Below, piece after piece: positions 1 to 6,022 of a stretch of DNA of 28,189 bases. Each line of letters starts with the position of its first letter. The stretch's first letter is position 1. The notes beneath the pieces are model-generated. The model saw only the letters and a program-made list of their open reading frames with translations. It did not search any database and had not been told where the DNA came from. Source of the stretch: Treponema sp. (lineage in GTDB: Bacteria; Spirochaetota; Spirochaetia; Treponematales; Treponemataceae); NCBI GenBank assembly GCA_016293645.1, contig JAEDDW010000021.1, positions 1 through 28,189 on the forward strand, written 5' to 3'. Made by a program: the position numbers and the translations under genes.

Positions 1-94
1 GGACAGCTGTGGGAGTTCCGTCGATGAGAATATTTGCAATGAAACGATTTGGGCGGTCTATGAAAATGCCTGAAACAATTTTTGCGTAGTGCAT
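1..94 (-). CDS. sfsA: SfsA family protein, N-terminal fragment cut by window edge
   Basis: The minus strand from 94 to 1 reads 31 codons, starting MHYAKIVSGIF and continuing through IDRPNRFIANI to LIDGTPTAV, with no stop before the window edge. SfsA proteins begin this way: a short strand, then an R-x-x-RF-x-A segment and an acidic-Gly turn. E. coli SfsA has RYKRFLADV at the same place. SfsA (sugar fermentation stimulation protein) is a conserved protein with an OB-like N-terminal domain and a nuclease-like C-terminal domain. Its cellular role is not firmly settled. Only the N-terminal part is visible, so completeness cannot be judged. There is no Shine-Dalgarno sequence before the ATG. An extended -10 box ends 6 bases upstream, which suggests a leaderless mRNA. 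It is divergent from the SDR remnant. Confidence 0.8.
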   Translation of the reverse strand, partial: MHYAKIVSGIFIDRPNRFIANILIDGTPTAV

Positions 95-100
95 GAGTTC

Positions 101-109
101 AGTATATCA
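101..109 (-). promoter_or_regulatory. Extended -10 promoter of sfsA
   Basis: The minus strand reads TGATATACT, an extended -10 (TGn plus TATACT). Exactly 6 bases (95-100) separate it from the sfsA ATG at 94. No convincing -35 box lies 16-18 bases upstream; that stretch is a T-rich tract. The start site should fall on or next to the ATG. Confidence 0.55.
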
Positions 110-128
110 TGATTTCAAAAAAAATTAT

Positions 129-157
129 TTGATAATGGACGATCATTGACGCATAAT
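129..157 (+). promoter_or_regulatory. Promoter of the SDR remnant
   Basis: TTGATA at 129-134, a 17-base spacer, then CATAAT at 152-157. Six bases later comes the ATG at 164, so transcription should begin at the start codon. The promoter is intact although the gene behind it is damaged. Confidence 0.6.
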
Positions 158-163
158 AGTCTT

Positions 164-448
164 ATGACAAACGTAAAGGGAAAATGGGCACTTGTTACTG
201 GAGCAAGCCGTGGTCTTGGAAAACTTTCTGCACTGCTGCTGGCCGACTACGGATGCAATTTGATTCTGCATTCGAGGGACAAAAGCCACTGTGAAAATTT
301 TGCAAAGGAACTTGAAACAAAAGGCGTTAAAACATTTTGCGTTCAGGCGGAACTGGACAAGCTGGCGATTTTTGCTGACGATAAAAAGTCCGGAAGAATT
401 TTCCGCGCCCAGAAATATGCCGGAAAAAGACTGGTAGATATTCTGTAG
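164..448 (+). pseudogene. Short-chain dehydrogenase/reductase remnant with in-frame internal deletion
   Basis: The 94-residue product begins with an SDR Rossmann fold: beta strand KWALVTG, nucleotide-binding loop TGASRGLGK, then the second strand and helix (NLILHSRDK), up to about residue 65. Intact SDRs are 240-280 residues and carry an N-A-G strand and a Y-x-x-x-K catalytic pair. Both are absent. The last 25 residues (ADDKKSGRIFRAQKYAG and on) resemble the end of an SDR, where the chain closes with a Gly-Arg segment and a final helix. I infer that about 150 codons were lost in frame, joining the two ends near residue 70. The ATG at 164 is preferred over a TTG at 146, because 146 lies upstream of the -10 box. 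A strong terminator follows. The product cannot have ordinary SDR activity. It could instead be a small expressed protein. Confidence 0.65.
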
Positions 449-470
449 GATTGCTGTTTTTTTATTTAAG

Positions 471-501
471 GCCCCTGGTTGATCTTACCGGGGGCTTTTT
501 T
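471..501 (+). terminator. Rho-independent terminator after the SDR remnant
   Basis: GCCCCTGG at 471-478 pairs with CCGGGGGC at 488-495 (8 bp including one G-T) across a 9-base loop. A six-T run follows at 496-501. The T run lies on the plus side only, so it serves the SDR transcript and not the convergent udp gene, whose stop codon is at 506. Confidence 0.85.
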
Positions 502-505
502 CATA

Positions 506-1276
506 TCAGGATTTTTCTCTGTCGCTCTGAATGACAAGGCGAAGTGCTTCTACCCCCACCTTTACTGCGGAAGTTGTGTCTTCGCTCATGTCCTGGTCAA
601 GTCCAAGTTTTTCTCTTTCCTGATTCCAGATGACATGAAAGCATGAACCGCACCGGCAATGAAGGGCGGATGCAACTACAAAAAGAGCTGCACTTTCCAT
701 TTCGCTTGCCTTTACTCCAAGTCGTTTCCATGAGTCCCATTTCTGAAGGAGCTCGTAGTGGACCGGAGATTTTTCAGGACTGTGCTGGCCGTAAAAGGAA
801 TCCTTGTTCTGGACAACTCCTGTGTGGTAGTTTTTTCCAAGGGATTCACAGGCTTTGACAAGGGCCGATGTAATTCCAAAGTCAGGAACCGCAGGATATT
901 CAATCGGGGCATATTCCTGGCTTGTATGTTCATAACGGATTGCGCCTGTTGCGACAACAACGTCACCGCTTTTTACATCTGTATCTATGCCGCCGCAGGT
1001 TCCTACGCGGATGAATGTGTCGGCTCCTATGTTGTGGAGTTCTTCCATGGCAATTGACGCAGAAGGACCTCCGATGCCTGTTGAACATACGGAAACTTTT
1101 TCTCCGTCAAGGGTTCCGGTCCAGATTGTAAATTCACGGTTTGAAGCAACAAAATGTGCATCGTCAAATAGTCTTGCGATTGATTCCACACGGCCTGGAT
1201 CTCCTGGAAGGATTACGTAACGACCGACATCGCCCTCGACACAATGGATGTGAAACTGTTTTTCAAGCTGCTGCAT
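506..1276 (-). CDS. udp: Uridine phosphorylase (nucleoside phosphorylase family)
   Basis: The 256-residue product matches the PNP/UDP family in length and order. It has the phosphate-binding PGDPGRVE near residue 25, the REFT segment near 47, STGIGGPSASI near 65, an RVGTCGG strand near 90 and the ribose-binding EMESAALF near 192. Uridine phosphorylase splits uridine with phosphate into uracil and ribose-1-phosphate, a cytosolic pyrimidine salvage reaction. In the base-recognition stretch (FYGQHSPEK) the Gln of E. coli Udp is kept, but the nearby Arg is not at the same spacing. This form is common in Gram-positive-type enzymes, so exact base preference is less certain than the family. Translation starts at ATG 1276 behind a clear AGGAGG. 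A TATAAT promoter lies about 30 bases upstream, so this gene has a normal leader. Gene order suggests a single-gene unit. Confidence 0.9.
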   Translation of the reverse strand: MQQLEKQFHIHCVEGDVGRYVILPGDPGRVESIARLFDDAHFVASNREFTIWTGTLDGEKVSVCSTGIGGPSASIAMEELHNIGADTFIRVGTCGGIDTDVKSGDVVVATGAIRYEHTSQEYAPIEYPAVPDFGITSALVKACESLGKNYHTGVVQNKDSFYGQHSPEKSPVHYELLQKWDSWKRLGVKASEMESAALFVVASALHCRCGSCFHVIWNQEREKLGLDQDMSEDTTSAVKVGVEALRLVIQSDREKS

Positions 1277-1306
1277 TAAATTTCCTCCTGATTAGGTGCT
1301 TCCTGG

Positions 1307-1334
1307 ATTATACCGCATAATTCTTGGAAAGCAA
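1307..1334 (-). promoter_or_regulatory. udp promoter
   Basis: On the minus strand TTGCTT (1329-1334) and a perfect TATAAT (1307-1312) are separated by 16 bases. The expected start site near 1300 leaves a leader of about 24 bases containing AGGAGG before the ATG at 1276. Confidence 0.65.
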
Positions 1335-1377
1335 AAATATATTTGCGGTGGTTTGACTAACTATCGTTAGTATAGAA

Positions 1378-3060
1378 CTATCGGTCGTAAGTAGAATAAA
1401 GCTCTTCCAAAAGTGGCCGGCATTCAAGGAAGTCTTCACATAATTCCGGGTCAAAATGAGTTCCAGAAGATTCACTGACAATCGTGAAAGCCTTGTCAAA
1501 ATCAAAATTTTCCTTATAGACACGTTTGCTGACAAGGGCATCGAAGACATCGGCAAGGGCCATTATGCGGGCTTCGAAAGGAATGTAGGTTTTCATGAGA
1601 TTTTTAGGATAGCCGGAACCATCCCACTTTTCGTGGTGGAAGTGTGCCACGTTGATGGCAATTTGCTTGAAAAAAGGATCATCGGTATTGTTGAGGATTT
1701 TACCGACGATGACAGCACCTTTGGCGGAATGCATTTTCATTATCTCATATTCTTCAGGTTCGAATTTTCCAGGTTTGTTCAGGACAACGTCAGGTATCGC
1801 GATTTTTCCAAAATCGTGGAGAGGTGCTGCCTTGATCATGCATTCCGCAAATTTTTCCGTCAGCTGGGGGTATCTGTCTTTTTCCATGAGGTGAGACACA
1901 AAAATCTTGACTATGTCGCTGGTGCGGGCAATGTGACCTCCAGTGTTGTTGTCACGGCTTTCGACAATGTTTGCCATGCTGATGAGAATGTCGTTTTGGA
2001 TCTTGAAAAGTTTTTCTGTCTTCTTTTCTACTTCTTTTTCAAGTTCATTTTTATAGTTCTCAACAAGTTTCGTATATTTCTGCTGCTGTGTGGCATCGGT
2101 AAGGTAAACGATGCAGATGGATTTTCCCGCTCTTTTCTTCAGTTCAAAATACTTTGCGCTGATGATCCTCTCGTTGTTTTCAAGGTAGGTTGTTTCGTAA
2201 TTGAGACAGCTCTGCCAGCTTTTGAGCTTTCCGGAAATTTCAGGATTGATCTGATCGAGTTTAAGTTTTCTTATTTCAGGGAACCAGTATTTTGCCGTGT
2301 CGTCGGAACCAAGATATCGCCCGGCTTTGTCAAACATGACAAGACCTGTTGTTTTTGTTTCGGCATAGAAATCGGATGAAACTTTCTTTATGTCGTAGAG
2401 CCTTATTCTCACAAGGAGGATGAAAATGAAAAACTCGGAAATGACATTGCTCATTGGAACGATGGTCACATTCAGCTTGAGAAGTTTTTGAATCATATAG
2501 CTCAGGAAGGAAAGGAACATGGACAGCAGGAGAAGTCCGCTTGTGATGAAAGAAACCTCATGCTGTCTGGTGAGGGACTTGAGGATTATGAAACAGCCGA
2601 TAAGGTTTGTGGAAATGATATAGACGTAATAGAAACAGTGGAGAAAACCATAATTTTTCTTGAAAAGCGTGATTCCGTATTTTTCGGTGATCCAGAAATT
2701 TTTGTAATAGAACGGAGAGACCTCAACAGTGGAAGTACATGCAAAAATACCCATTGAAAGAATTATCAGTACAAGGAGTAGAATTCTGTTCAATCGGAAT
2801 CTGCAAAGATCTGCAAAACTCATGAGCATGAGCAGCGGTGTAAAGCTTGCGCCAAGGTATGTTATCTGGTTTGCAAAGACGGCCATCTGAAGGTTGTCTG
2901 CGTTTGCGGTCTGCAGGATGCCAAGGCTTGAAATGGCGAAGGTGGTAAAAAGAAGATGGTAGAATATTGAAATCTTGTTGTGAAAAACAAAGACCGTGAT
3001 TATCACAAAACTGAGAGATATGAAAAAGGAAAGTGAATAACATAAAATAAGTGGATTCAT
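1378..3060 (-). CDS. Membrane receptor with 7TM sensor, PAS-like segment and HD-GYP phosphodiesterase domain
   Basis: The 560-residue protein opens with about seven hydrophobic helices (residues 1-220), resembling the 7TM N-terminal module of some histidine kinases. Residues 230-325 look like a divergent PAS domain. A Lys/Glu-rich coiled coil covers 327-355. The HD-GYP domain fills 358-548, with the metal-binding H415-D416 in HDFGK, then H475-H476, the DGSGYP signature at 480-485, and D507. HD-GYP enzymes hydrolyse cyclic di-GMP. All expected motif residues appear present, so I predict an active enzyme that links an external or membrane signal to c-di-GMP level. The ligand is unknown. The ATG at 3060 has no Shine-Dalgarno sequence. 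An extended -10 ends 9 bases upstream, so the mRNA is leaderless or nearly so. It is downstream of the CIA30-like gene but separated by a terminator. Confidence 0.85.
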   Translation of the reverse strand: MNPLILCYSLSFFISLSFVIITVFVFHNKISIFYHLLFTTFAISSLGILQTANADNLQMAVFANQITYLGASFTPLLMLMSFADLCRFRLNRILLLVLIILSMGIFACTSTVEVSPFYYKNFWITEKYGITLFKKNYGFLHCFYYVYIISTNLIGCFIILKSLTRQHEVSFITSGLLLLSMFLSFLSYMIQKLLKLNVTIVPMSNVISEFFIFILLVRIRLYDIKKVSSDFYAETKTTGLVMFDKAGRYLGSDDTAKYWFPEIRKLKLDQINPEISGKLKSWQSCLNYETTYLENNERIISAKYFELKKRAGKSICIVYLTDATQQQKYTKLVENYKNELEKEVEKKTEKLFKIQNDILISMANIVESRDNNTGGHIARTSDIVKIFVSHLMEKDRYPQLTEKFAECMIKAAPLHDFGKIAIPDVVLNKPGKFEPEEYEIMKMHSAKGAVIVGKILNNTDDPFFKQIAINVAHFHHEKWDGSGYPKNLMKTYIPFEARIMALADVFDALVSKRVYKENFDFDKAFTIVSESSGTHFDPELCEDFLECRPLLEELYSTYDR

Positions 3061-3069
3061 TTCATGTAT

Positions 3070-3098
3070 ATTCTAACATGGAATTTTACATATTTAAA
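3070..3098 (-). promoter_or_regulatory. Promoter of the HD-GYP receptor gene
   Basis: On the minus strand a weak -35 (TTTAAA, 3093-3098) and TAGAAT (3070-3075) are 17 bases apart. TGT before TAGAAT makes an extended -10. Only 9 bases separate it from the ATG at 3060. Confidence 0.5.
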
Positions 3099-3100
3099 AT

Positions 3101-3162
3101 AAAAAAAGGACTGTCACAAAAACTGGACCACGTAAGGCAGACTTCTGGATCAGTCCTTTTTT
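3101..3162 (-). terminator. Terminator behind the CIA30-like gene
   Basis: GGACTG at 3108-3113 and CAGTCC at 3151-3156 form inverted arms. They are flanked by an A run (3101-3107) and a T run (3157-3162) that extend the pairing to about 12 bp. The long loop can pair internally. Read on the minus strand it follows the stop at 3182 and ends in a seven-T run. The symmetry would let it work in both directions. Confidence 0.6.
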
Positions 3163-3181
3163 AACAGCAGCAGGTTGCTTA

Positions 3182-3697
3182 TTATTTCATTACCTCAACT
3201 TTTACAACATCAAAACTGTAGCTTGAGATAGGCTGACCAACAGTCTGGAATGAAACCTGTGTGATGTTTTCTGGAACGAAAGCCTTTTTCTTTCCCCATG
3301 ATTCCTGAGCAAGCTTTGAGAAAGGAATCTCATAGGTTGTTTCCTTTGCCCCTGCTGTAACTGTGAACTGGTGGAAGCAGTAGTCAGGTCTGTCGTTTGT
3401 CTCAACGCGGAAGTTGTACTTTTTTCCGTCGCCCTTTACTGTGACTTTCACGCCCTTTGCAGTCTTGAGGGCAGATATGAATTCAGGATCTGAGTTCATG
3501 GTGAGTCCTGCATAACCATACTGATACTTTGTTGTTACAGTTCCTGCGACAGTTGTGACTCCATTGTTTACTGTAACTTTTGCAGTACTTGAGCCACCAT
3601 TGTCGACATCACTGTAAGGAGACCAGCCCTTTACTGTCTGAGCAAACAATCCAGTGCACATGAATGCTGCAGCAATCAAAACCAAAAGTTTTTTCAT
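3182..3697 (-). CDS. Secreted CIA30-like beta-sandwich protein
   Basis: The 171-residue product has a classical signal peptide: MKKLL, a hydrophobic core, and a probable cleavage after LFA at residue 19 (followed by Q). The mature part reads like the CIA30 / galactose-binding-type beta sandwich: GYAGLTM, then a strand-rich stretch with VKVTVKGDGKKYNFRVET, an YEIPFSKL segment, and a closing FDVVKVEV strand. Proteins of this type occur in treponemes as small periplasmic or outer-surface proteins. Their ligand is generally unknown, though the fold often binds carbohydrate. There is no lipobox cysteine, so it should be soluble in the periplasm or exported. Translation starts behind GGAGG with 8-base spacing. 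The promoter and terminator on either side mark a single-gene unit. Confidence 0.65.
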   Translation of the reverse strand: MKKLLVLIAAAFMCTGLFAQTVKGWSPYSDVDNGGSSTAKVTVNNGVTTVAGTVTTKYQYGYAGLTMNSDPEFISALKTAKGVKVTVKGDGKKYNFRVETNDRPDYCFHQFTVTAGAKETTYEIPFSKLAQESWGKKKAFVPENITQVSFQTVGQPISSYSFDVVKVEVMK

Positions 3698-3716
3698 TTA
3701 ATATTCCTCCAGTTAC

Positions 3717-3746
3717 AGAATACAACAGGTATTGAAAAATCTGCAA
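3717..3746 (-). promoter_or_regulatory. Promoter of the CIA30-like gene
   Basis: The minus strand has TTGCAG (3741-3746), 18 bases, then TATTCT (3717-3722) preceded by a TTG. The predicted start near 3710 gives a short leader with GGAGG before the ATG at 3697. Confidence 0.5.
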
Positions 3747-3874
3747 GAAAAAAAAGTGTCTGACTGCCCAGGTTCAAAAGAATATGACAGGGAAAATAAA
3801 ATAATGACAGGTGAAATCTGTATTGATGGGAATTTTTCAAAAAGGGAATATTTTCTGATGAGGGCATTTCTACT

Positions 3875-3965
3875 GCCGGCGGCCTTTTAATTTGCTATTT
3901 ATCAATTTTCATCCTATAATTTCTTTATGCTAGAAATAAATGTAAGTTCAAAATCGCCGGCGGCC
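3875..3965. repeat. Two copies of a GC-rich 10-mer flanking the pectinesterase promoter
   Basis: GCCGGCGGCC occurs at 3875-3884, just upstream of the -35 box, and again at 3956-3965 inside the coding start, 81 bases apart. The surroundings are AT-rich. Each contains the palindrome GCCGGC. The pair could be a looping operator or simply coincidence, because shorter GCCGCCGGC-like words occur elsewhere in the window. Confidence 0.25.
3892..3920 (+). promoter_or_regulatory. Promoter of the pectinesterase-kdgK pair
   Basis: TTGCTA (3892-3897), a 17-base spacer and a perfect TATAAT (3915-3920). The ATG at 3927 begins 6 bases after the -10, with no Shine-Dalgarno sequence, so the transcript should start at the initiation codon. 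Confidence 0.7.
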
Positions 3966-4937
3966 CTTTCTGCTGCCCTAAAAAAAATCAAGGAAATGTC
4001 TTCGTCAGGAAATGTTTCCAGGGAAGCACCCGTTCATATCATTCTTGAACCTGGAGTTTACTGGGAATCAGTGCGCTATAATCTTCCAAATCCGATCATC
4101 ATTGAAAGCCTTCCTGGAACAAAGGCAGAAGACTGTGTGCTCAAGGCTGACAATTGCGAATCATACAACAAGGGACTCATCAACAGAGGCATATTTGTGA
4201 TTGGTCCCAATGCCACAAATGTTACGTTGAAAAATTTCACTATAGAAAACACCCATGCAAGGGCAACCTCCGAAGGAATCTCTCCAGCAGATGCCGCAGA
4301 AGCTCTTGTCTGGAACAATACATCCGGAATGCTTCATTGCGAAAGCATGAAGATCATCGGAAGGCAAAATACGCTTTATGTCAAAGGAAACAGCTGTTTT
4401 GTCGATTCTTTTATCTCTGGTGAAATGGATTTTATTTACGGGGAATCGGAAACAACCTGCTTTGAAAACTGTACGATCTATGCAAGGGGTGATGGATCAG
4501 CTGATTCCGATTCTTTTGTTGTATGCAGCCAGTCACTGGCAGAAAAAAGCGGATTTGTTTTCAAGGACTGCCACTTTACCGGTGACAGGAGAACAAAGAC
4601 AACTGCATTCATAATCCGTACGGAAGGAAAAGGAAGCGCTGCAAGCGTAAAAAACTGGGATAATGTCGCTCTTGTTAATTGCATCATCGATGACTGGTAT
4701 TCTCCTGAAATCGTATGGGATGACGACATGAACCTTAAGATCTATCCGCGTGGAAACGCCAGAAACGGAATCCGTGAGTACAATACAAGGACCATGGATA
4801 AAAGCGGAAAAACTGAAAGCGCCGACACTTCCCGCAGAAGCGTCATGTCATATACTTTGACTGATGATGACTATTTCAAGGGTTATGCCAGCCGTTACCT
4901 TGTTTTTCATGATACTTCTGTACAGGCAACGGAATGA
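3927..4937 (+). CDS. Cytoplasmic pectinesterase-family (CE8) protein with altered active site
   Basis: The 336-residue protein has the right-handed beta-helix pattern of carbohydrate esterase family 8, which removes methyl groups from pectin. Family landmarks are visible: GRQNTLYV at 145-152, GEMDFIYG at 165-172 holding the catalytic Asp168, and AFIIRTEGK around Arg231, which aligns with the substrate-binding Arg of E. chrysanthemi PemA. The residue after the conserved Gln is Asn148, encoded AAT. In characterised enzymes this is the catalytic Asp (QDT). No signal peptide is present, since the protein begins MLEINVSSK, so it should stay in the cytosol, unlike most known pectinesterases. The stop overlaps the kdgK start as ATGA, linking it to galacturonate use. 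It may act on imported methylated oligogalacturonides, use a different ester, or be a weak or inactive homologue. Confidence 0.75.
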   Translation: MLEINVSSKSPAALSAALKKIKEMSSSGNVSREAPVHIILEPGVYWESVRYNLPNPIIIESLPGTKAEDCVLKADNCESYNKGLINRGIFVIGPNATNVTLKNFTIENTHARATSEGISPADAAEALVWNNTSGMLHCESMKIIGRQNTLYVKGNSCFVDSFISGEMDFIYGESETTCFENCTIYARGDGSADSDSFVVCSQSLAEKSGFVFKDCHFTGDRRTKTTAFIIRTEGKGSAASVKNWDNVALVNCIIDDWYSPEIVWDDDMNLKIYPRGNARNGIREYNTRTMDKSGKTESADTSRRSVMSYTLTDDDYFKGYASRYLVFHDTSVQATE

Positions 4938-5953
4938 AAGTCGTTACATTCGGTGAAGTAATGCTCCGTATAGAACCGGAAGGCTATTACCGTTTCGTTC
5001 AGTCTGACAAAATGACTACCACTTTTGGAGGAGCAGAGGCCAACGTCGCTGTTTCCCTTGCAAATTTCGGAGTTGATTCAGTTTATGTTACAAAGCTGCC
5101 GTCTCATGAAATCGGTCAGTGTGCGGTCAATGCACTGAGACGTTATGGTGTTGATACCAGTTTCATTACCCGTGGCGGAAACCGTGTTGGAATCTATTTC
5201 AATGAACGGGGAGCCAGCCAGAGACCTTCAAAATGTATCTATGACAGAACCGGATCTTCCATCGCTGAATGCGTTCCGTCGGATTTTGACTGGAAAAGAA
5301 TTTTTGAGGGTGCCGATTGGTTTCATGTGACAGGAATTACACCGGCCCTTGGAGGAAATCTACCTGAAATCTGTATGGAAGCCTGCAGGACTGCAAAAGA
5401 AATGGGAATTCCTGTAAGCATTGATCTCAATTATAGAAGCAAATTGTGGTCAAAAGATGAGGCCAGGACAATAATGGAAAAGATCGCACCCTATGCTGAT
5501 GTCTGTGTGGCAAACGAGGAAGATGCAAAGGATGTATTTGGTATTGAGGCTGATGATACCGACATCGAGAATGGCAAACTGAACAAAACCGGATATAAAA
5601 CGGTGGCAAAAAAGCTTTCGGAAAAATATGGATTCAAGAAGGTTGCCATAACCTTGCGTACTTCCATAAACGCAAACATCAACCGCTGGTCTGCACTGTT
5701 CTATGACGGTCAGGAATATTATTTCAGCCGGGAACATGAGATGATGATTGTCGACAGACTTGGTGGCGGAGACAGCTTCTGCGCCGGACTTATCTATTCA
5801 ATTCTGTCGGGAAAAGATTCGAAGGATGCCGTTGAATTTGCAAGCGCCGCATCCTGTCTCAAGCATTCCGTAGAGGGTGATTTCAACATGGTTTCTGCGG
5901 AAGAGGTTGAACGTCTTGCCGCCGGCAATGCAAGCGGAAGAATCCAGAGGTAA
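4934..5953 (+). CDS. kdgK: 2-keto-3-deoxygluconate kinase (PfkB family)
   Basis: The 339-residue protein is a ribokinase/PfkB sugar kinase. It begins MKVVTFGEVMLRIEP and has the substrate-binding FGGAEANVAVSLANFG at 31-46. It ends with the anion-hole motif GGGDSFCAG, with catalytic Asp at 280. The N-terminal GEVMLRI and GGAEANVA forms are typical of KdgK, which phosphorylates KDG to KDPG, the substrate of KDPG aldolase. KDG is the shared product of pectin and galacturonate breakdown. The ATG overlaps the pectinesterase stop by 4 bases and has only a weak AGG upstream, so translation is probably coupled. The extended stretch around residues 195-220 is longer than in E. coli KdgK. Other PfkB sugar substrates are possible, but the neighbour supports KDG. 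Confidence 0.8.
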   Translation: MKVVTFGEVMLRIEPEGYYRFVQSDKMTTTFGGAEANVAVSLANFGVDSVYVTKLPSHEIGQCAVNALRRYGVDTSFITRGGNRVGIYFNERGASQRPSKCIYDRTGSSIAECVPSDFDWKRIFEGADWFHVTGITPALGGNLPEICMEACRTAKEMGIPVSIDLNYRSKLWSKDEARTIMEKIAPYADVCVANEEDAKDVFGIEADDTDIENGKLNKTGYKTVAKKLSEKYGFKKVAITLRTSINANINRWSALFYDGQEYYFSREHEMMIVDRLGGGDSFCAGLIYSILSGKDSKDAVEFASAASCLKHSVEGDFNMVSAEEVERLAAGNASGRIQR

Positions 5954-5974
5954 TCCATAGGAGAGAGACTAGAC

Positions 5975-6003
5975 ATTCTTAAAGATTGGAAATTTTTAAG
6001 AAT
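5975..6003. promoter_or_regulatory. Inverted repeat bracketing the -35 box of the wecA-like gene
   Basis: ATTCTTAAA (5975-5983) and TTTAAGAAT (5995-6003) are perfect 9-base inverted arms with centres 20 bp apart. The spacer contains the TTGGAA -35 box. Two helical turns between half-sites and overlap with the promoter suggest a dimeric repressor site. There is no T run, so it is not a terminator of kdgK. Confidence 0.4.
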
Positions 6004-6014
6004 TGTTATAGAAT
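5986..6014 (+). promoter_or_regulatory. Promoter of the wecA-like gene
   Basis: TTGGAA (5986-5991), 17 bases, then TAGAAT (6009-6014). Eight bases separate the -10 from the ATG at 6023. No Shine-Dalgarno sequence is present, so a leaderless mRNA is likely. Confidence 0.55.
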
Positions 6015-6022
6015 ATAAAATT

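Noticed and set aside
1356..1371. ACTAAC-TATC-GTTAGT inverted repeat after the HD-GYP gene, considered as a terminator
   Set aside because: The arms are six bases long, AT-rich and not followed by a T run on the minus strand, so support is too weak.
1456..2379. A 307-residue open frame on the plus strand opposite the HD-GYP gene
   Set aside because: It mirrors a well-supported receptor gene in the other strand, is rich in Phe, Val and Cys without any domain, and has no promoter or Shine-Dalgarno site.
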